A DNA stretch of 64,000 nt from Candidatus Petromonas tenebris (GTDB lineage Bacteria; Bacillota; Clostridia; Peptostreptococcales; Caminicellaceae), in contig JACCKY010000001.1 in the NCBI GenBank assembly GCA_014236755.1, positions 35,188 to 99,187 on the forward strand. Reading direction: 5' to 3'. Made by a program: the position numbers and the translations under genes. Positions 18,682 through 27,555 of the stretch are shown piece after piece. The notes under the pieces are model-generated. The model did no database searches, had not been told where the DNA came from, and worked only from the letters and a program-made list of their open reading frames with translations. Position 1 is the first letter of the stretch. Every line of letters starts with the position of its first letter.

Positions 18682-19614
18682 ATGATTACTACTGTAACTT
18701 TGAACCCAGCAATTGATAGATCTTATATAATAAATAACTTTAAACCGAATAATAACTACCGAATAGACGATGTAACCGTTACGGTAGGTGGAAAGGGTAT
18801 AAATGTAGCCAGGACTGTGTCAGCCTTAGGAGAAAAGTTAAACGCTACGGGATTTTTAGGTGGGATTACAGGTGATTACATTAAAAAACAACTAAATGAT
18901 TTAGGGATTGCTACATCCTTTGTAAAAATAAATGATGAATCTCGTAATTTCACAGCTATTATTGACCCAATAAATAGAACGGAAACCACTGTTAATGAAG
19001 TAGGTCCATTTGTGTCGAAGACAGAATTAACTAAATTTATTAAAGAATACATAAAAATATTAAAGTACAGCAAAATCATTATTGCTTCCGGCAGTGTGCC
19101 AAAGGGTGTTCCTAAGACTATCTATAGAGATATGGTAAAAATAGCAAAGGATAATAATGTGCTACCTATTATTGATGCATCGGGGAAATTTTTGGAAGAG
19201 GCCATAAAGGCAAAGCCCTATATGATAAAGCCAAATCTGAAAGAGCTTAGGGAGCTTGTCGGCTATGAATTAAATAATGAATATGAAATAATACATGAAT
19301 CTAAATATATATGTAAACAGGGCGTAGGCTTAGTCGTAATATCATTGGGAAGTAAAGGTGCTATTTTTACAACTAGAGAGAAAGTAATTAAAGTTGAAGC
19401 ACCTAACATAAAGGCAGTAAACACAGTAGGCTCTGGAGACGCACTAGTAGCTGGTTTTGCTGTGGCCCTGGTGAACAAATTTGATCTAGATAATGCCTTT
19501 AGATATGGAATAGCTTGTGGAGCTGCAAATGCCCTTGAAAAAGGAACTGGCAATATCAAAAAAGAAACAGTAGAGCGATTATTTAGTCAGGTCAAACTTA
19601 CAAGACTTGAGTAA
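18682..19614 (+). CDS. 1-phosphofructokinase/PfkB family kinase
   Basis: A ribokinase-like (PfkB) sugar kinase of 310 residues, most like 1-phosphofructokinase or tagatose-6-phosphate kinase, which phosphorylate a sugar phosphate with ATP. The N-terminal TVTLNPAIDRSY, GGKGINVARTVSALG and FLGG motifs define the 1-PFK subgroup. The catalytic anion-hole and Asp motif is NTVGSGDALVAGF near residue 250. No fructose PTS or fruR-type regulator is adjacent, so the substrate cannot be fixed and the gene may simply be a stand-alone kinase. It starts at ATG 18682 after AAAGGAG and ends at a strong terminator. Confidence 0.88.
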   Translation: MITTVTLNPAIDRSYIINNFKPNNNYRIDDVTVTVGGKGINVARTVSALGEKLNATGFLGGITGDYIKKQLNDLGIATSFVKINDESRNFTAIIDPINRTETTVNEVGPFVSKTELTKFIKEYIKILKYSKIIIASGSVPKGVPKTIYRDMVKIAKDNNVLPIIDASGKFLEEAIKAKPYMIKPNLKELRELVGYELNNEYEIIHESKYICKQGVGLVVISLGSKGAIFTTREKVIKVEAPNIKAVNTVGSGDALVAGFAVALVNKFDLDNAFRYGIACGAANALEKGTGNIKKETVERLFSQVKLTRLE

Positions 19615-19626
19615 GAAAGTATTTAT

Positions 19627-19664
19627 AAAGAACCTAAATCTTGTCTGGATTTAGGTTCTTTTGA
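19627..19664 (+). terminator. rho-independent terminator
   Basis: The 14-bp stem AAAGAACCTAAATC/GGATTTAGGTTCTTT is followed by TTTT. The bases from 19665 to 19912 show nothing further that I can name. Confidence 0.9.
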
Positions 19665-19912
19665 GAAATTATGAAGGTTTAGAGAATTAACAAAGAGAGT
19701 AAAATCTTTTGTTCAAAATGCTAGATCGTAAAGAAGGTATAAATAGTGTGCTAATACCCATCCTAGAATGCTTCCTATAAAGTTTGATTTTGCAGTTTTG
19801 TTGTTTATTAAATTGTACTATGGACTACTTAAACTTTTAATTAATACTTATTGAACAAAAAATTAAAAAAATGTAACAATCATACAAATTTACTTAAAAA
19901 TACTGCATATAA

Positions 19913-19942
19913 TTGACAACTAAGTTATTATTAAGTTAGAAT
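19913..19942 (+). promoter_or_regulatory. sigma-A promoter of hpt
   Basis: TTGACA (19913-19918), an 18-base spacer and TAGAAT (19937-19942) lie 46 bases before the hpt start. Confidence 0.75.
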
Positions 19943-19988
19943 ATTTAATAATAAGCGCTAATAAAATATTTTGGAGGTACTTTAAACT

Positions 19989-20519
19989 ATGGATATAGAA
20001 AAAAAGAGAAAAGAGATTTTATTTACAAGAGAGCAAATTCAGAAAAGAGTAGAAGAGTTAGGTAGAAAAATTGCAAGGGATTATAAAGATAAGAATTTGA
20101 TGGTTGTGTCTTTGCTTAAGGGAAGCTTTATATTTACAGCAGATTTAGTTAGAGAAATAGATATCCCTGTAAAAATTGAGTTTATGACTACTTCAAGCTA
20201 TGGACATTCGACAGAATCTTCCGGAAAGGTTAAGATACTATATGATATCGAAAAGGATCTTAATGGATATGATGTCCTTATTGCTGATGATATTGCAGAT
20301 ACGGGCATTACTATGAAGTTTGTGATGGAATACTTAAAGTCGAAAAATCCAAAAAGCATAAAGAGTTGTGTCCTACTTGACAAGCCTTCAAGGAGAGAGG
20401 TCGAGCTTGAGCCTGATTATATAGGTTTTACAATTCCTGATAAATTTATTGTAGGATATGGACTAAATTACGGAGACTACTATAGAAATGTTCCATACGT
20501 TTTTGCATTTGTAGATTAA
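19989..20519 (+). CDS. hpt: hypoxanthine phosphoribosyltransferase
   Basis: A purine-salvage enzyme that joins PRPP to hypoxanthine or guanine to make IMP or GMP. At 176 residues it has standard length. The PRPP-binding loop is LIADDIADTGITM (family form EDIIDTG), preceded by LLKGSFIFTADLVREI and the flexible loop EFMTTSSYG. The C-terminal DKFIVGYGLNYGDYYRNVPYVF is diagnostic of bacterial Hpt. The gene has its own promoter and ends at a terminator just before the convergent dapH gene, so it is a single-gene unit. In many Firmicutes hpt sits near ftsH, but here it does not. Confidence 0.96.
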   Translation: MDIEKKRKEILFTREQIQKRVEELGRKIARDYKDKNLMVVSLLKGSFIFTADLVREIDIPVKIEFMTTSSYGHSTESSGKVKILYDIEKDLNGYDVLIADDIADTGITMKFVMEYLKSKNPKSIKSCVLLDKPSRREVELEPDYIGFTIPDKFIVGYGLNYGDYYRNVPYVFAFVD

Positions 20520-20523
20520 TAAT

Positions 20524-20552
20524 AAAAAGGCGACTTTAGTCGCCTTTTTATT
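20524..20552 (+). terminator. hpt terminator
   Basis: The stem AAAAAGGCGACT/AGTCGCCTTTTT has A- and T-flanks and could also act on the convergent dapH transcript. Confidence 0.9.
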
Positions 20553-20571
20553 ATTATTATTATTATTATTA
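20549..20571. repeat. (ATT)n trinucleotide repeat giving tandem TAA stops
   Basis: About seven ATT units lie between the hpt terminator and dapH. On the minus strand they read as the dapH stop TAA followed by further in-frame TAA codons. Confidence 0.9.
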
Positions 20572-21303
20572 TCCTCTTAAGTCTTCCATGAGCTTAGTTT
20601 TATCAGCTGTTTTGTCGTCCTTGTTTTTTATGATTTTAGCTGGTGTACCTGCTACAACAACATTTGGAGGAACGTCTTTGGTTACTATTGACCCCGCTGC
20701 AACCACAGAATTTTCTCCAACTGTAACTCCTTCAAGTACGACTGCATTTGCACCTATAACTACATTGTCTTCAATTGTAACTGGTTTTGCACTAGGAGGT
20801 TCTAATACACCTGCAAGAACAGCACCTGCTCCAATATGAGCGTTTTTACCTACTGTAGCCCTTGCTCCCAAAACTGTATTCATGTCTATCATTGTGCCTT
20901 CACCTATTTCGCAGCCTATATTTATTACTGCTCCCATCATTATTACTGCATTTTTGCCTATTTTTACTCTATCCCTTATGATTGCCCCAGGTTCAATTCT
21001 AGCATCGATATTTTTAAGATCCAACAAAGGTATTGCAGAGTTTCTCCTGTCGTTTTCAATAACATAGTCTTCAATTAATGATTTGTTTTTCTCTATATAT
21101 TTTGATACGTCTTCATACTCTCCGAAAATTATCCAGAAAATGCCAGATCCGAATTTTCTGATGTTTTCATCTGTGGCTGAAGCTAAGTCACCCTTAACAT
21201 ATACCTTTACGGGAGTGGATTTTTTGGCATTTTTTATATACTGTGCTATTTTATATGGATCAGTTAAATCTATATCTTTTGTATTGTTGTTTTTCTTTAT
21301 CAT
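20569..21303 (-). CDS. dapH: 2,3,4,5-tetrahydropyridine-2,6-dicarboxylate N-acetyltransferase
   Basis: An acetyl-CoA-dependent enzyme of the acetylase branch of diaminopimelate/lysine synthesis, which acetylates tetrahydrodipicolinate. It is about 244 residues long. An N-terminal helical domain is followed by a left-handed beta-helix of hexapeptide repeats from about 90 to 220 (for example [21 protein letters not shown], then [22 protein letters not shown]). The C-terminal [12 protein letters not shown] is typical of acyltransferases. The start is set at ATG 21301-21303, with AAGGA about 12 bases upstream. A TTG at 21313-21315 lies directly against that site and gives four more residues. It is the last gene of the asd-dapA-dapB-dapH set. 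Confidence 0.93.
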   Translation of the reverse strand: MIKKNNNTKDIDLTDPYKIAQYIKNAKKSTPVKVYVKGDLASATDENIRKFGSGIFWIIFGEYEDVSKYIEKNKSLIEDYVIENDRRNSAIPLLDLKNIDARIEPGAIIRDRVKIGKNAVIMMGAVINIGCEIGEGTMIDMNTVLGARATVGKNAHIGAGAVLAGVLEPPSAKPVTIEDNVVIGANAVVLEGVTVGENSVVAAGSIVTKDVPPNVVVAGTPAKIIKNKDDKTADKTKLMEDLRG

Positions 21304-21336
21304 TTGTTTTATCAATCCTTTCTAAATTTTTTGATG

Positions 21337-22086
21337 TTATTTTAAAATGTGGTCCATATTGTATAGACCATTTTGTTTACTTACTAAGAACTTTGCAGCC
21401 CTTACAGCACCGGATGCAAAGACAGTTCTAGACATAGCGGTATGTTTTATCTCAATGATTTCATCGGGACCCGCATAAATAACTGCATGTTCACCGACAA
21501 TAGTCCCACCTCTAACGGCGTGAATACCAATTTCAGATTTCTCTCTCTTGGCAGTTCTTCCATATCTTCCAAAGTTATATTCCTTAGCATTGTCTAGTTC
21601 TTCATTGATTGAATCAGCTATCATATAAGCAGTACCGCTTGGTGCATCAAGCTTTCTGTTATGATGCTTTTCAATAATTTCTATATCAAAAGACTCTGCT
21701 AAAACCTTTGCAGATTTTTTAGCCAAATCCATAATTAGATTAATTCCCAGAGACATGTTTCCGGATCTAAACATGGCAACCTGTTTAGATGCTTCTTTTA
21801 TTTTATCTATAAGAGATTCATCTAATCCTGTAGTACATATAACGGCTGGAGTCTTAGTTTTTACGCTATAATCGATTAGCTTAGAGGTCATGGAATAGTG
21901 TGAAAAATCAATAATTACATCGGCTTCTGTTTTACAATCTTGAAAACTTTTATAAACAGGATATTTCTTATCCCCCTTGAATAGATCTACACCTGCTACT
22001 ATTTCCATGTCCTCCATGTCGTTTGCAAGATCTTCTACTACTTTACCCATTTTACCATTACATCCAGATAAAAGAACTTTTATCAA
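21337..22086 (-). CDS. dapB: 4-hydroxy-tetrahydrodipicolinate reductase
   Basis: An NAD(P)H-dependent enzyme of lysine/DAP synthesis that reduces hydroxy-tetrahydrodipicolinate to tetrahydrodipicolinate. At 249 residues it is standard. The nucleotide-binding loop is LLSGCNGKMGKVV at the N terminus. The catalytic signature EKHHNRKLDAPSGTA is intact, with the His and Lys used in hydride transfer and substrate binding. It begins at TTG (22084-22086) behind AGGAGG. It lies 15 bases after dapA and 21 bases or so before dapH on the minus strand, so the three form an operon controlled from the lysine riboswitch upstream of dapA. Confidence 0.97.
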   Translation of the reverse strand: MIKVLLSGCNGKMGKVVEDLANDMEDMEIVAGVDLFKGDKKYPVYKSFQDCKTEADVIIDFSHYSMTSKLIDYSVKTKTPAVICTTGLDESLIDKIKEASKQVAMFRSGNMSLGINLIMDLAKKSAKVLAESFDIEIIEKHHNRKLDAPSGTAYMIADSINEELDNAKEYNFGRYGRTAKREKSEIGIHAVRGGTIVGEHAVIYAGPDEIIEIKHTAMSRTVFASGAVRAAKFLVSKQNGLYNMDHILK

Positions 22087-22101
22087 ATTAATACCTCCTA
22101 T

Positions 22102-22983
22102 TTAATTAAGCAGTCCGTATTCTTTCATTCTTGTCTTTAAAATCTCAAGGTTTCCTTCAGTCATTTCCACCAATGGAAGGCGTAGGTTACCTACTTCAAA
22201 TCCCATTAGATTCATGGCAGTTTTAACCGGGATAGGATTAACCTCTATAAATAATGCATCAATTAGAGGCTTCATTTTTAACTGTAGATCACAAGCACCT
22301 TTTACATCACCTTCAATAAATTTCATAACCATATTATGAGTATCTTTAGGAGCTATATTAGCAGCTACAGAAATTACCCCATCACCCTTAAGTGACATTA
22401 GAGGAACGACCATATCATCGTTTCCAGAATAAATGTAGAAATCATCAGGCACCAGTCTTGCGATTTCAGCAACTTGAGAAATGTTGCCGCTGGCCTCTTT
22501 AACGGCTGCTATATTTGGATGCTTAGCAAGCTCTGCTAATGTGGAAGGCAGCATATTCACTCCTGTTCTTCCGGGGACATTGTAAACTACGATGGGGATG
22601 TTTACTTCGTCAGCTATAGCAGTAAAATGGGCAATTAGCCCCTTTTGAGTAGATTTGTTATAATAAGGAGTTATAACCAAAAGACCGTCTGCTTCCACTT
22701 TTTCGGCATATTTGCTAAGTTCTATTGTATGTTTTGTACAGTTACTTCCTGTACCTGCTATTACAGGAATTCTTTTATTTACTTTTTCAACTGTAAATTT
22801 AATCACTTCTTTCTGCTCTTCGTCGCTCATTGTAGAAGATTCTCCAGTAGTACCACAAACTACAATTGCGTCGGTTCCCTGTTCAATATGCCATTCCAAC
22901 ATTTCTTCCAGCTTGTCAAAGTTAACCTTGTCATCCTTAAAAGGAGTAACTATGGCAACACCGGAGCCTCTAAAAAGTTTCAT
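22102..22983 (-). CDS. dapA: 4-hydroxy-tetrahydrodipicolinate synthase
   Basis: A class I aldolase-type enzyme condensing pyruvate with aspartate semialdehyde, the first committed step of DAP/lysine synthesis. It has 293 residues. The Schiff-base lysine lies in AAVKEASGN (Lys162) and the catalytic tyrosine in VYNVPGRTG (Tyr134). The GTTGES pyruvate-binding motif is at 44-49. An ATG at 22990-22992 is in frame but overlaps the ribosome binding site AAAGGA, so ATG 22981-22983 is chosen. The gene follows a lysine riboswitch, which would shut it off when lysine is abundant. Confidence 0.97.
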   Translation of the reverse strand: MKLFRGSGVAIVTPFKDDKVNFDKLEEMLEWHIEQGTDAIVVCGTTGESSTMSDEEQKEVIKFTVEKVNKRIPVIAGTGSNCTKHTIELSKYAEKVEADGLLVITPYYNKSTQKGLIAHFTAIADEVNIPIVVYNVPGRTGVNMLPSTLAELAKHPNIAAVKEASGNISQVAEIARLVPDDFYIYSGNDDMVVPLMSLKGDGVISVAANIAPKDTHNMVMKFIEGDVKGACDLQLKMKPLIDALFIEVNPIPVKTAMNLMGFEVGNLRLPLVEMTEGNLEILKTRMKEYGLLN

Positions 22984-23165
22984 ATAAATCATCCTTTCTT
23001 ATTTAATTAACTACATCTTAAATCTGTGCTTGTAAATTGATTCATATTTTCTTTACGAATTTATTAGACTTATTGCTAGATATGTTTGGAAATTTACTTT
23101 CTCTAATATATTATATTTAATATTTATAATATTTACTATATAGTACAATTAATATCAAAAAAATT

Positions 23166-23420
23166 AAAAAAACAGTCAAGAGCAAAAAGAGCTGTTGACT
23201 GTTTTCAAACAGATGAGATTCTTTTTGCCCCGTGTGAATTAGCACACCATCAATAGACTGGGCTATCTAATGATGACAGTACTATACTTATTTAGTATAG
23301 GCCCAACATACAGTTTTTAGGGAAAACTGTACATTTCGGCAACTGCACCTTTCCTAGCAAACTACGACTCCCTATGTCTAACTTGCAGTACTAATTACAG
23401 TTGCAGCCTCTAAATCACAA
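23166..23420 (-). promoter_or_regulatory. lysine riboswitch (L box) with terminator
   Basis: On the minus strand the RNA starts near 23416 with AGAGGCTGCAACTG and contains the aptamer core GGAAAGGTGCAGTTGCCGAA, a TTGGGC-type strand and GATAGCCCAGTC, as in lysine riboswitches. It ends in a terminator (arms AACAGTCAA/TTGACTGTT, 23166-23205) before dapA. Lysine binding should favour termination. It lies between asd and dapA, so asd itself is not covered unless a further control exists upstream. Confidence 0.93.
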
Positions 23421-23435
23421 CATCAATATTTTATT

Positions 23436-24431
23436 TTAAAGGGTTTGGATTAATTTTTCTGCAATTTGTACGGCGTTTGTAGCAGCACCCTTTCTTATGT
23501 TATCAGCTACTACCCAAAGATTAAGACCGTTTTCAATGCTAAAATCTCTTCTAATTCTACCTACATATACTAGATCGGTACCCTTGGCATTAGTTGCTAG
23601 GGGATATACATTGTTATGGGGATCATCTTGCAGTACTATGCCTGGACTATCAGATAGTAATTTTTTCACATCTTCAATTTCAAAGGGTTTTTCAAACTCT
23701 ACATTTATGGATTCGCTATGACAATCAAATACAGGAACCCTCACTGTGGTAGCAGTTATTTTTAAATCGTAGTCTCCCAATATTTTTTTTGTTTCATCAA
23801 TCATTTTCATTTCTTCTTTAGTATAGCCGTTTTCAAAGAAAACATCTATGTGAGGGAGGCAGTTGTTAGCTATAGGATGGGGGTAAGCCTTTAATAAATT
23901 ATTACCCTTTAATCCTTCTTCCAAATCTTTTACACCCTTTACGCCGGAGCCTGAGACTGCTTGGTAAGTAGAATAAACAATTCGCTTGATCTTATACTTG
24001 TCATGTAGGGGGTTCACTGCAACCACTGCTTGGATAGTTGAACAATTAGGATTGGCTATAATGCCATTGTGCCATTTAATATCCTCGGGATTAACCTCTG
24101 GTACAACAAGAGGGACATCTTTATCCATTCTCCAGGCGCTACTGTTATCTACAACTATTACCCCTTTAGAAGCGGCTATGGGAGCAAATTTTTTGCTGAT
24201 ATCAGCTCCTGCTGAAAATAGGGCAATATCTATATCTCTGTCGAAAGAATCTTCCTTAAGCTCTTCTACAGTATACTCTATGCCTTTACACTTAACCTTT
24301 GTACCAGCGGATTTTGCCGAAGCAAAGGCATAGAGCTTATAAAAAGGAAAATCCCTTTCTTCTAAAACTTTCAAAAAAGTTCTACCAACCATTCCAGTTG
24401 CACCTACAATAGCAATATTTATTTTTTTCAA
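23436..24431 (-). CDS. asd: aspartate-semialdehyde dehydrogenase
   Basis: An NADPH-dependent enzyme converting aspartyl phosphate to aspartate semialdehyde, the branch point to lysine/DAP, methionine and threonine. It has 331 residues. The Rossmann motif VGATGMVGRTF is at 9-19 and the catalytic Cys130 is in IIANPNCSTIQ. It begins at TTG (24429-24431) behind AGGAGG. Its promoter on the minus strand lies more than 200 bases upstream, leaving a long leader in which I see no riboswitch or T-box. Transcripts would read on towards the lysine riboswitch and dapA, so asd probably heads the whole cluster. Confidence 0.96.
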   Translation of the reverse strand: MKKINIAIVGATGMVGRTFLKVLEERDFPFYKLYAFASAKSAGTKVKCKGIEYTVEELKEDSFDRDIDIALFSAGADISKKFAPIAASKGVIVVDNSSAWRMDKDVPLVVPEVNPEDIKWHNGIIANPNCSTIQAVVAVNPLHDKYKIKRIVYSTYQAVSGSGVKGVKDLEEGLKGNNLLKAYPHPIANNCLPHIDVFFENGYTKEEMKMIDETKKILGDYDLKITATTVRVPVFDCHSESINVEFEKPFEIEDVKKLLSDSPGIVLQDDPHNNVYPLATNAKGTDLVYVGRIRRDFSIENGLNLWVVADNIRKGAATNAVQIAEKLIQTL

Positions 24432-24812
24432 ATAAAAAACCTCCTATTCTTTTAGGTGTTAAGGAAAATCATACTGATAATGAACAGCAATTATTACAAA
24501 ATCCATAAAGAAAAGCAAACCCAAACATATTAATTAATTTTAATATATTAATATATATTAATAGTCATAAAAAAAAATACAGATAAGATGTCTTAAAAAA
24601 GATAATGGAGAAAAACCTTTCAACACTTTAAAATACTAAAATTATTATATATAGTAACATTTGTCAGTGATTATGTCAATATATAAGGCATGGAATAGTT
24701 ATAAATCTGTTGTAGAAATTATTAAAAAAGTATACAATTAAGTTATTCGTAGATAATTAAGGGTGTTTATAACATTTTTATCTTTAATATAATTATATGA
24801 AGAGGTGAGAAT
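24432..24812. other. divergent intergenic region, asd leader
   Basis: This is A/T-rich DNA between divergent asd and the M20D gene. It holds the minus-strand asd promoter (24651-24679) and about 210 bases of asd leader. No riboswitch, T-box or repeat was recognised in it. Confidence 0.6.
24651..24679 (-). promoter_or_regulatory. sigma-A promoter of asd
   Basis: On the minus strand TTGACA (24674-24679), a 17-base spacer and TACTAT (24651-24656) form a good sigma-A promoter. Confidence 0.7.
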
Positions 24813-25982
24813 ATGATACTCATTAATGAAGACATAAAAATGCTTAGAGATGAAGTTATACAAATAAGACATGATTTACATCAGATACCAGAGCTTGGAT
24901 TTGAAGAATATAAGACTAGTAAATATATTGTTGACTATTTAAAGAAACTGGATTTTAAAGTATATGATAAAGTGGCAAAAACGGGGGTTATTGGTTATCT
25001 CAGGGGAAGTGAAGGAAAGAATACCATCGCATTTAGAGCTGATATGGATGCTTTGCCCGTATCTGAGAAGACGGGCCTACCCTTTTGTTCAAAGCATGAC
25101 GGAAAAATGCATGCCTGTGGGCATGACGGTCATATGGCCATACTTTTAGGCTTTGCAAAGTATATTTTCATAAATAAAGAAAAGATTAAAGATAATATTC
25201 TATTGATTTTTCAACCGGCAGAGGAAGGCCCTGGTGGTGCAGAAGTTATGGTGAAAGAAGGCGTTCTGGAAAGATTTAATGTAGATCGTATATATGGTTT
25301 ACATCTGTACCCTGATGTGGAAGAGGGCATTGTGGCGGTGAGACCTGGAGCCATGATGGCTCAAACAGGGGAATTTGATATATATATTACTGGAAAAAGC
25401 GGACATGGTGCGATTCCTCAAAATTCAATAGATTCTATAGTTATAGGAGCTGATCTAATAAGTTCTTTTCAGAGTATAGTTAGCAGAAACATAAGTCCCA
25501 TTGAACCAGTAGTCTTGACGATAGGAAAAATCAAAGGAGGAGAAAGGCGAAATGTTATAGCAGGCAAACTATATATGGAGGGTACGCTTAGAGCCTTCAA
25601 TGAATCTGTTTACAAAAAAGTGAAAAATAAGATGATATCCTTTGCCAAGGGACTTGAAATATCCTATGGTTCAAAAATAGAAATAGTTTTTAGAGATATG
25701 TATCCACCTGTAAATAATAATGAAAAGCTAGTAGAAAACTTTATTGAGATAGTTGGATATGAAAATCTAAAGATTATTGAACCCCAAATGACGGCTGAAG
25801 ATTTTTCCTACTATCAGAAAAAAATACCCGGTTTATTTTTCTTTTTAGGGGTAAAAAATCAAGAAAAGGGACACACTTTTCCACTTCATAATTCCAAATT
25901 CAACTTTAATGATGAGATCTTGATTACAGGAATACAGATCTACGCTGATTTATTAAACGAAAATGATGGACTAGATATCTAA
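24813..25982 (+). CDS. M20D amidohydrolase, candidate N-acetyldiaminopimelate deacetylase
   Basis: A zinc-dependent M20D amidohydrolase of 389 residues, the class that includes N-acetyl-DAP deacetylase, hippurate hydrolase and aminoacylases. Metal ligands are visible in MHACGHDGHM (Cys and His), in QPAEEGPGG (Glu), in GLHLYP (His) and in a C-terminal PLHNSKF (His). The dimerisation domain lies roughly at 180-290. It starts at ATG 24813 after GAAGAGGTG and is transcribed away from asd-dapABH. Because the neighbouring pathway is the acetylase variant, this could be the missing N-acetyl-DAP deacetylase (DapL). That is inferred from position only, as other M20D enzymes look alike. Confidence 0.75.
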   Translation: MILINEDIKMLRDEVIQIRHDLHQIPELGFEEYKTSKYIVDYLKKLDFKVYDKVAKTGVIGYLRGSEGKNTIAFRADMDALPVSEKTGLPFCSKHDGKMHACGHDGHMAILLGFAKYIFINKEKIKDNILLIFQPAEEGPGGAEVMVKEGVLERFNVDRIYGLHLYPDVEEGIVAVRPGAMMAQTGEFDIYITGKSGHGAIPQNSIDSIVIGADLISSFQSIVSRNISPIEPVVLTIGKIKGGERRNVIAGKLYMEGTLRAFNESVYKKVKNKMISFAKGLEISYGSKIEIVFRDMYPPVNNNEKLVENFIEIVGYENLKIIEPQMTAEDFSYYQKKIPGLFFFLGVKNQEKGHTFPLHNSKFNFNDEILITGIQIYADLLNENDGLDI

Positions 25983-26004
25983 ATATCTAAAGGAGGCGAA
26001 ATGC

Positions 26005-26964
26005 TTGAAGAAGGGTAGAATAACCATATTTGAGGTTAATATAATTTATCTTCTGGTTGCAATGTTACTTGTAACCCTTGGGGCCTATTTTCAGAGTCTT
26101 AATATAAAAACAGGTCTACTTATAACAGAGTATATATTGGTTCTTTTACCAGTAATAGTCTTTATAAAATGGAAGAAGATGAGCTTAAAAAAGGTTTTAA
26201 AATTAAATAAACTCAACTTAAAGCATGGCCTTTTGGTAATGGCCATAACTGTACTAATCTATCCTGTAGCTCTGTTTTTTAACTTAATAATGATGACGAT
26301 CATAAGCTTGTTTACAACTATAAAATCCTTACCGGTACCTACTGCAAGTAACTTTAAAGAGTATGTTGGATTGTTTTTTATAATAGCAATATCAGCTGGT
26401 ATATGTGAAGAAATATTTTTCAGGGGAATGCTTCTAAGTGTATATAAAAAGAAATATAAAAAGCTTGCTATTGTAATAACCGCCGTTATGTTCGGTATAT
26501 TTCATTTTAATCTTCAAAATCTCTTAGCTCCAACGATTTTAGGACTAATATTTGGTTATTTGGTTTATTTAACGGATTCAATTTTTGCCGGAATCATAGG
26601 ACATATTACAAATAATGGATTGGCAGTCACATTGGCATATGCTGTAAATGTAGTAAGTAAAAAGCTTAATATCTATGGAAATCTTGAACCTCGTCAGGGT
26701 ATGGCCAATACCATGCAATTGTTTGCAGGCACAATTATGATAGGCTTTGTAGCGATTATAACGGGAATATTTGCATATCTGCTTATAAAAATCATTAAAA
26801 AAGATATAGGTAATAGATTTAATGATTCTAAGTTTGGAGAGATAAATGAAATTAATATAGATACTCAAGATATTACTATGAAAAAGAATGAAAAAATGAC
26901 TCATTACCTTCCGATTTTAGGAGTAGTTATTATTTACTTTTTTATTTCGTTCATTCAATTTTGA
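26005..26964 (+). CDS. CPBP family intramembrane metalloprotease
   Basis: A multi-pass membrane protein of 319 residues in the CPBP (CAAX/bacteriocin-processing) protease family. Three active-site motifs are visible in order: EEIFFRG (EExxxR), FGIFHF (FxxxH) and the HITNNG (HxxxN-like) segment, within about residues 135-205. Eight or so hydrophobic segments are visible. The N terminus is basic, and the last two hydrophobic stretches flank a polar loop. It starts at TTG 26005 behind AAAGGAGG, just 22 bases after the M20D gene, so the two are probably cotranscribed. Substrate unknown. A very strong terminator ends the unit. Confidence 0.85.
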   Translation: MKKGRITIFEVNIIYLLVAMLLVTLGAYFQSLNIKTGLLITEYILVLLPVIVFIKWKKMSLKKVLKLNKLNLKHGLLVMAITVLIYPVALFFNLIMMTIISLFTTIKSLPVPTASNFKEYVGLFFIIAISAGICEEIFFRGMLLSVYKKKYKKLAIVITAVMFGIFHFNLQNLLAPTILGLIFGYLVYLTDSIFAGIIGHITNNGLAVTLAYAVNVVSKKLNIYGNLEPRQGMANTMQLFAGTIMIGFVAIITGIFAYLLIKIIKKDIGNRFNDSKFGEINEINIDTQDITMKKNEKMTHYLPILGVVIIYFFISFIQF

Positions 26965-26992
26965 AACTCTTTTTAAAATAAAAATTTTTGCA

Positions 26993-27037
26993 AAAAAACC
27001 AGCCTTGGAACTCCAGAGTTCCAAGGCTGGTTTTTTA
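26993..27037 (+). terminator. strong rho-independent terminator
   Basis: A long perfect stem AAAACCAGCCTTGGAACT with loop CCAG is followed by a run of T's. Confidence 0.95.
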
Positions 27038-27161
27038 AAAATTATTAAAGGGGGAGTGGGAAACAACATTTACAACAATAAAAAGAATACCATTAATGTC
27101 GAAAATTATCAATAAGAAAAATCAAATATTACAAATTTTTAAATTTATTATTAATTTATTT

Positions 27162-27190
27162 GAATAAAAAGTTACCCCTTACTCAATAAT
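27162..27190 (+). promoter_or_regulatory. weak candidate sigma-G promoter
   Basis: GAATA (27162-27166) and CAATAAT (27184-27190), spaced 17 bases, only partly match the forespore sigma-G consensus. Confidence 0.25.
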
Positions 27191-27211
27191 ATTTGAAAAG
27201 GAGGGATTAGA

Positions 27212-27439
27212 TTGTCAAAAAAGAATAGAGACAAAAATAAGAAATTTAAGATTGAGACTGTGGAAGATAAGTGGAAATATGAAATAGCTTCGGACCTAGG
27301 TCTTTTAGACAAGGTGTTAGAAGGTGGATGGGGAGCATTAACGGCAAAGGAAACCGGTAGAATAGGCGGAATGATTACTGTAAGAAAGAAAAAAAGTCAA
27401 AAACAAAAAGAAGAGGAATTAAATGAAGAGATAGACTAA
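27212..27439 (+). CDS. SspF-like alpha/beta-type spore protein
   Basis: A 75-residue basic protein whose core (KWKYEIASDLGLLDKVLEG, then GWGALTAKETGRIGGMITVR) matches the minor SASP SspF-like group of the alpha/beta family. B. subtilis SspF has the same GGWGxxxAxxxGxxV pattern. Long Lys-rich tails flank the core. It is likely to bind spore DNA or be a forespore protein, as for its relatives. It starts at TTG 27212 with AAAGGAGGG upstream and ends before a terminator, so it is a single-gene unit. This second SASP-type gene supports sporulation ability. Confidence 0.8.
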   Translation: MSKKNRDKNKKFKIETVEDKWKYEIASDLGLLDKVLEGGWGALTAKETGRIGGMITVRKKKSQKQKEEELNEEID

Positions 27440-27455
27440 ACTATCTCTTTTTTCT
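27427..27455 (+). terminator. rho-independent terminator
   Basis: The stem AAGAGATAG/CTATCTCTT overlaps the SspF-like stop and is followed by T's. Confidence 0.85.
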
Positions 27456-27555
27456 ATTAAAACTTATATACAAATTTGAACTTTAGATTTAGAATTAATT
27501 TGTGTATAATTGAATTTGAAGCAAATAGGATAATTAAAGATAAAGGGGAACTGTT

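Noticed and set aside
20836..21325. Plus-strand ORFs opposite dapH
   Set aside because: They are shadows of the hexapeptide-repeat gene.
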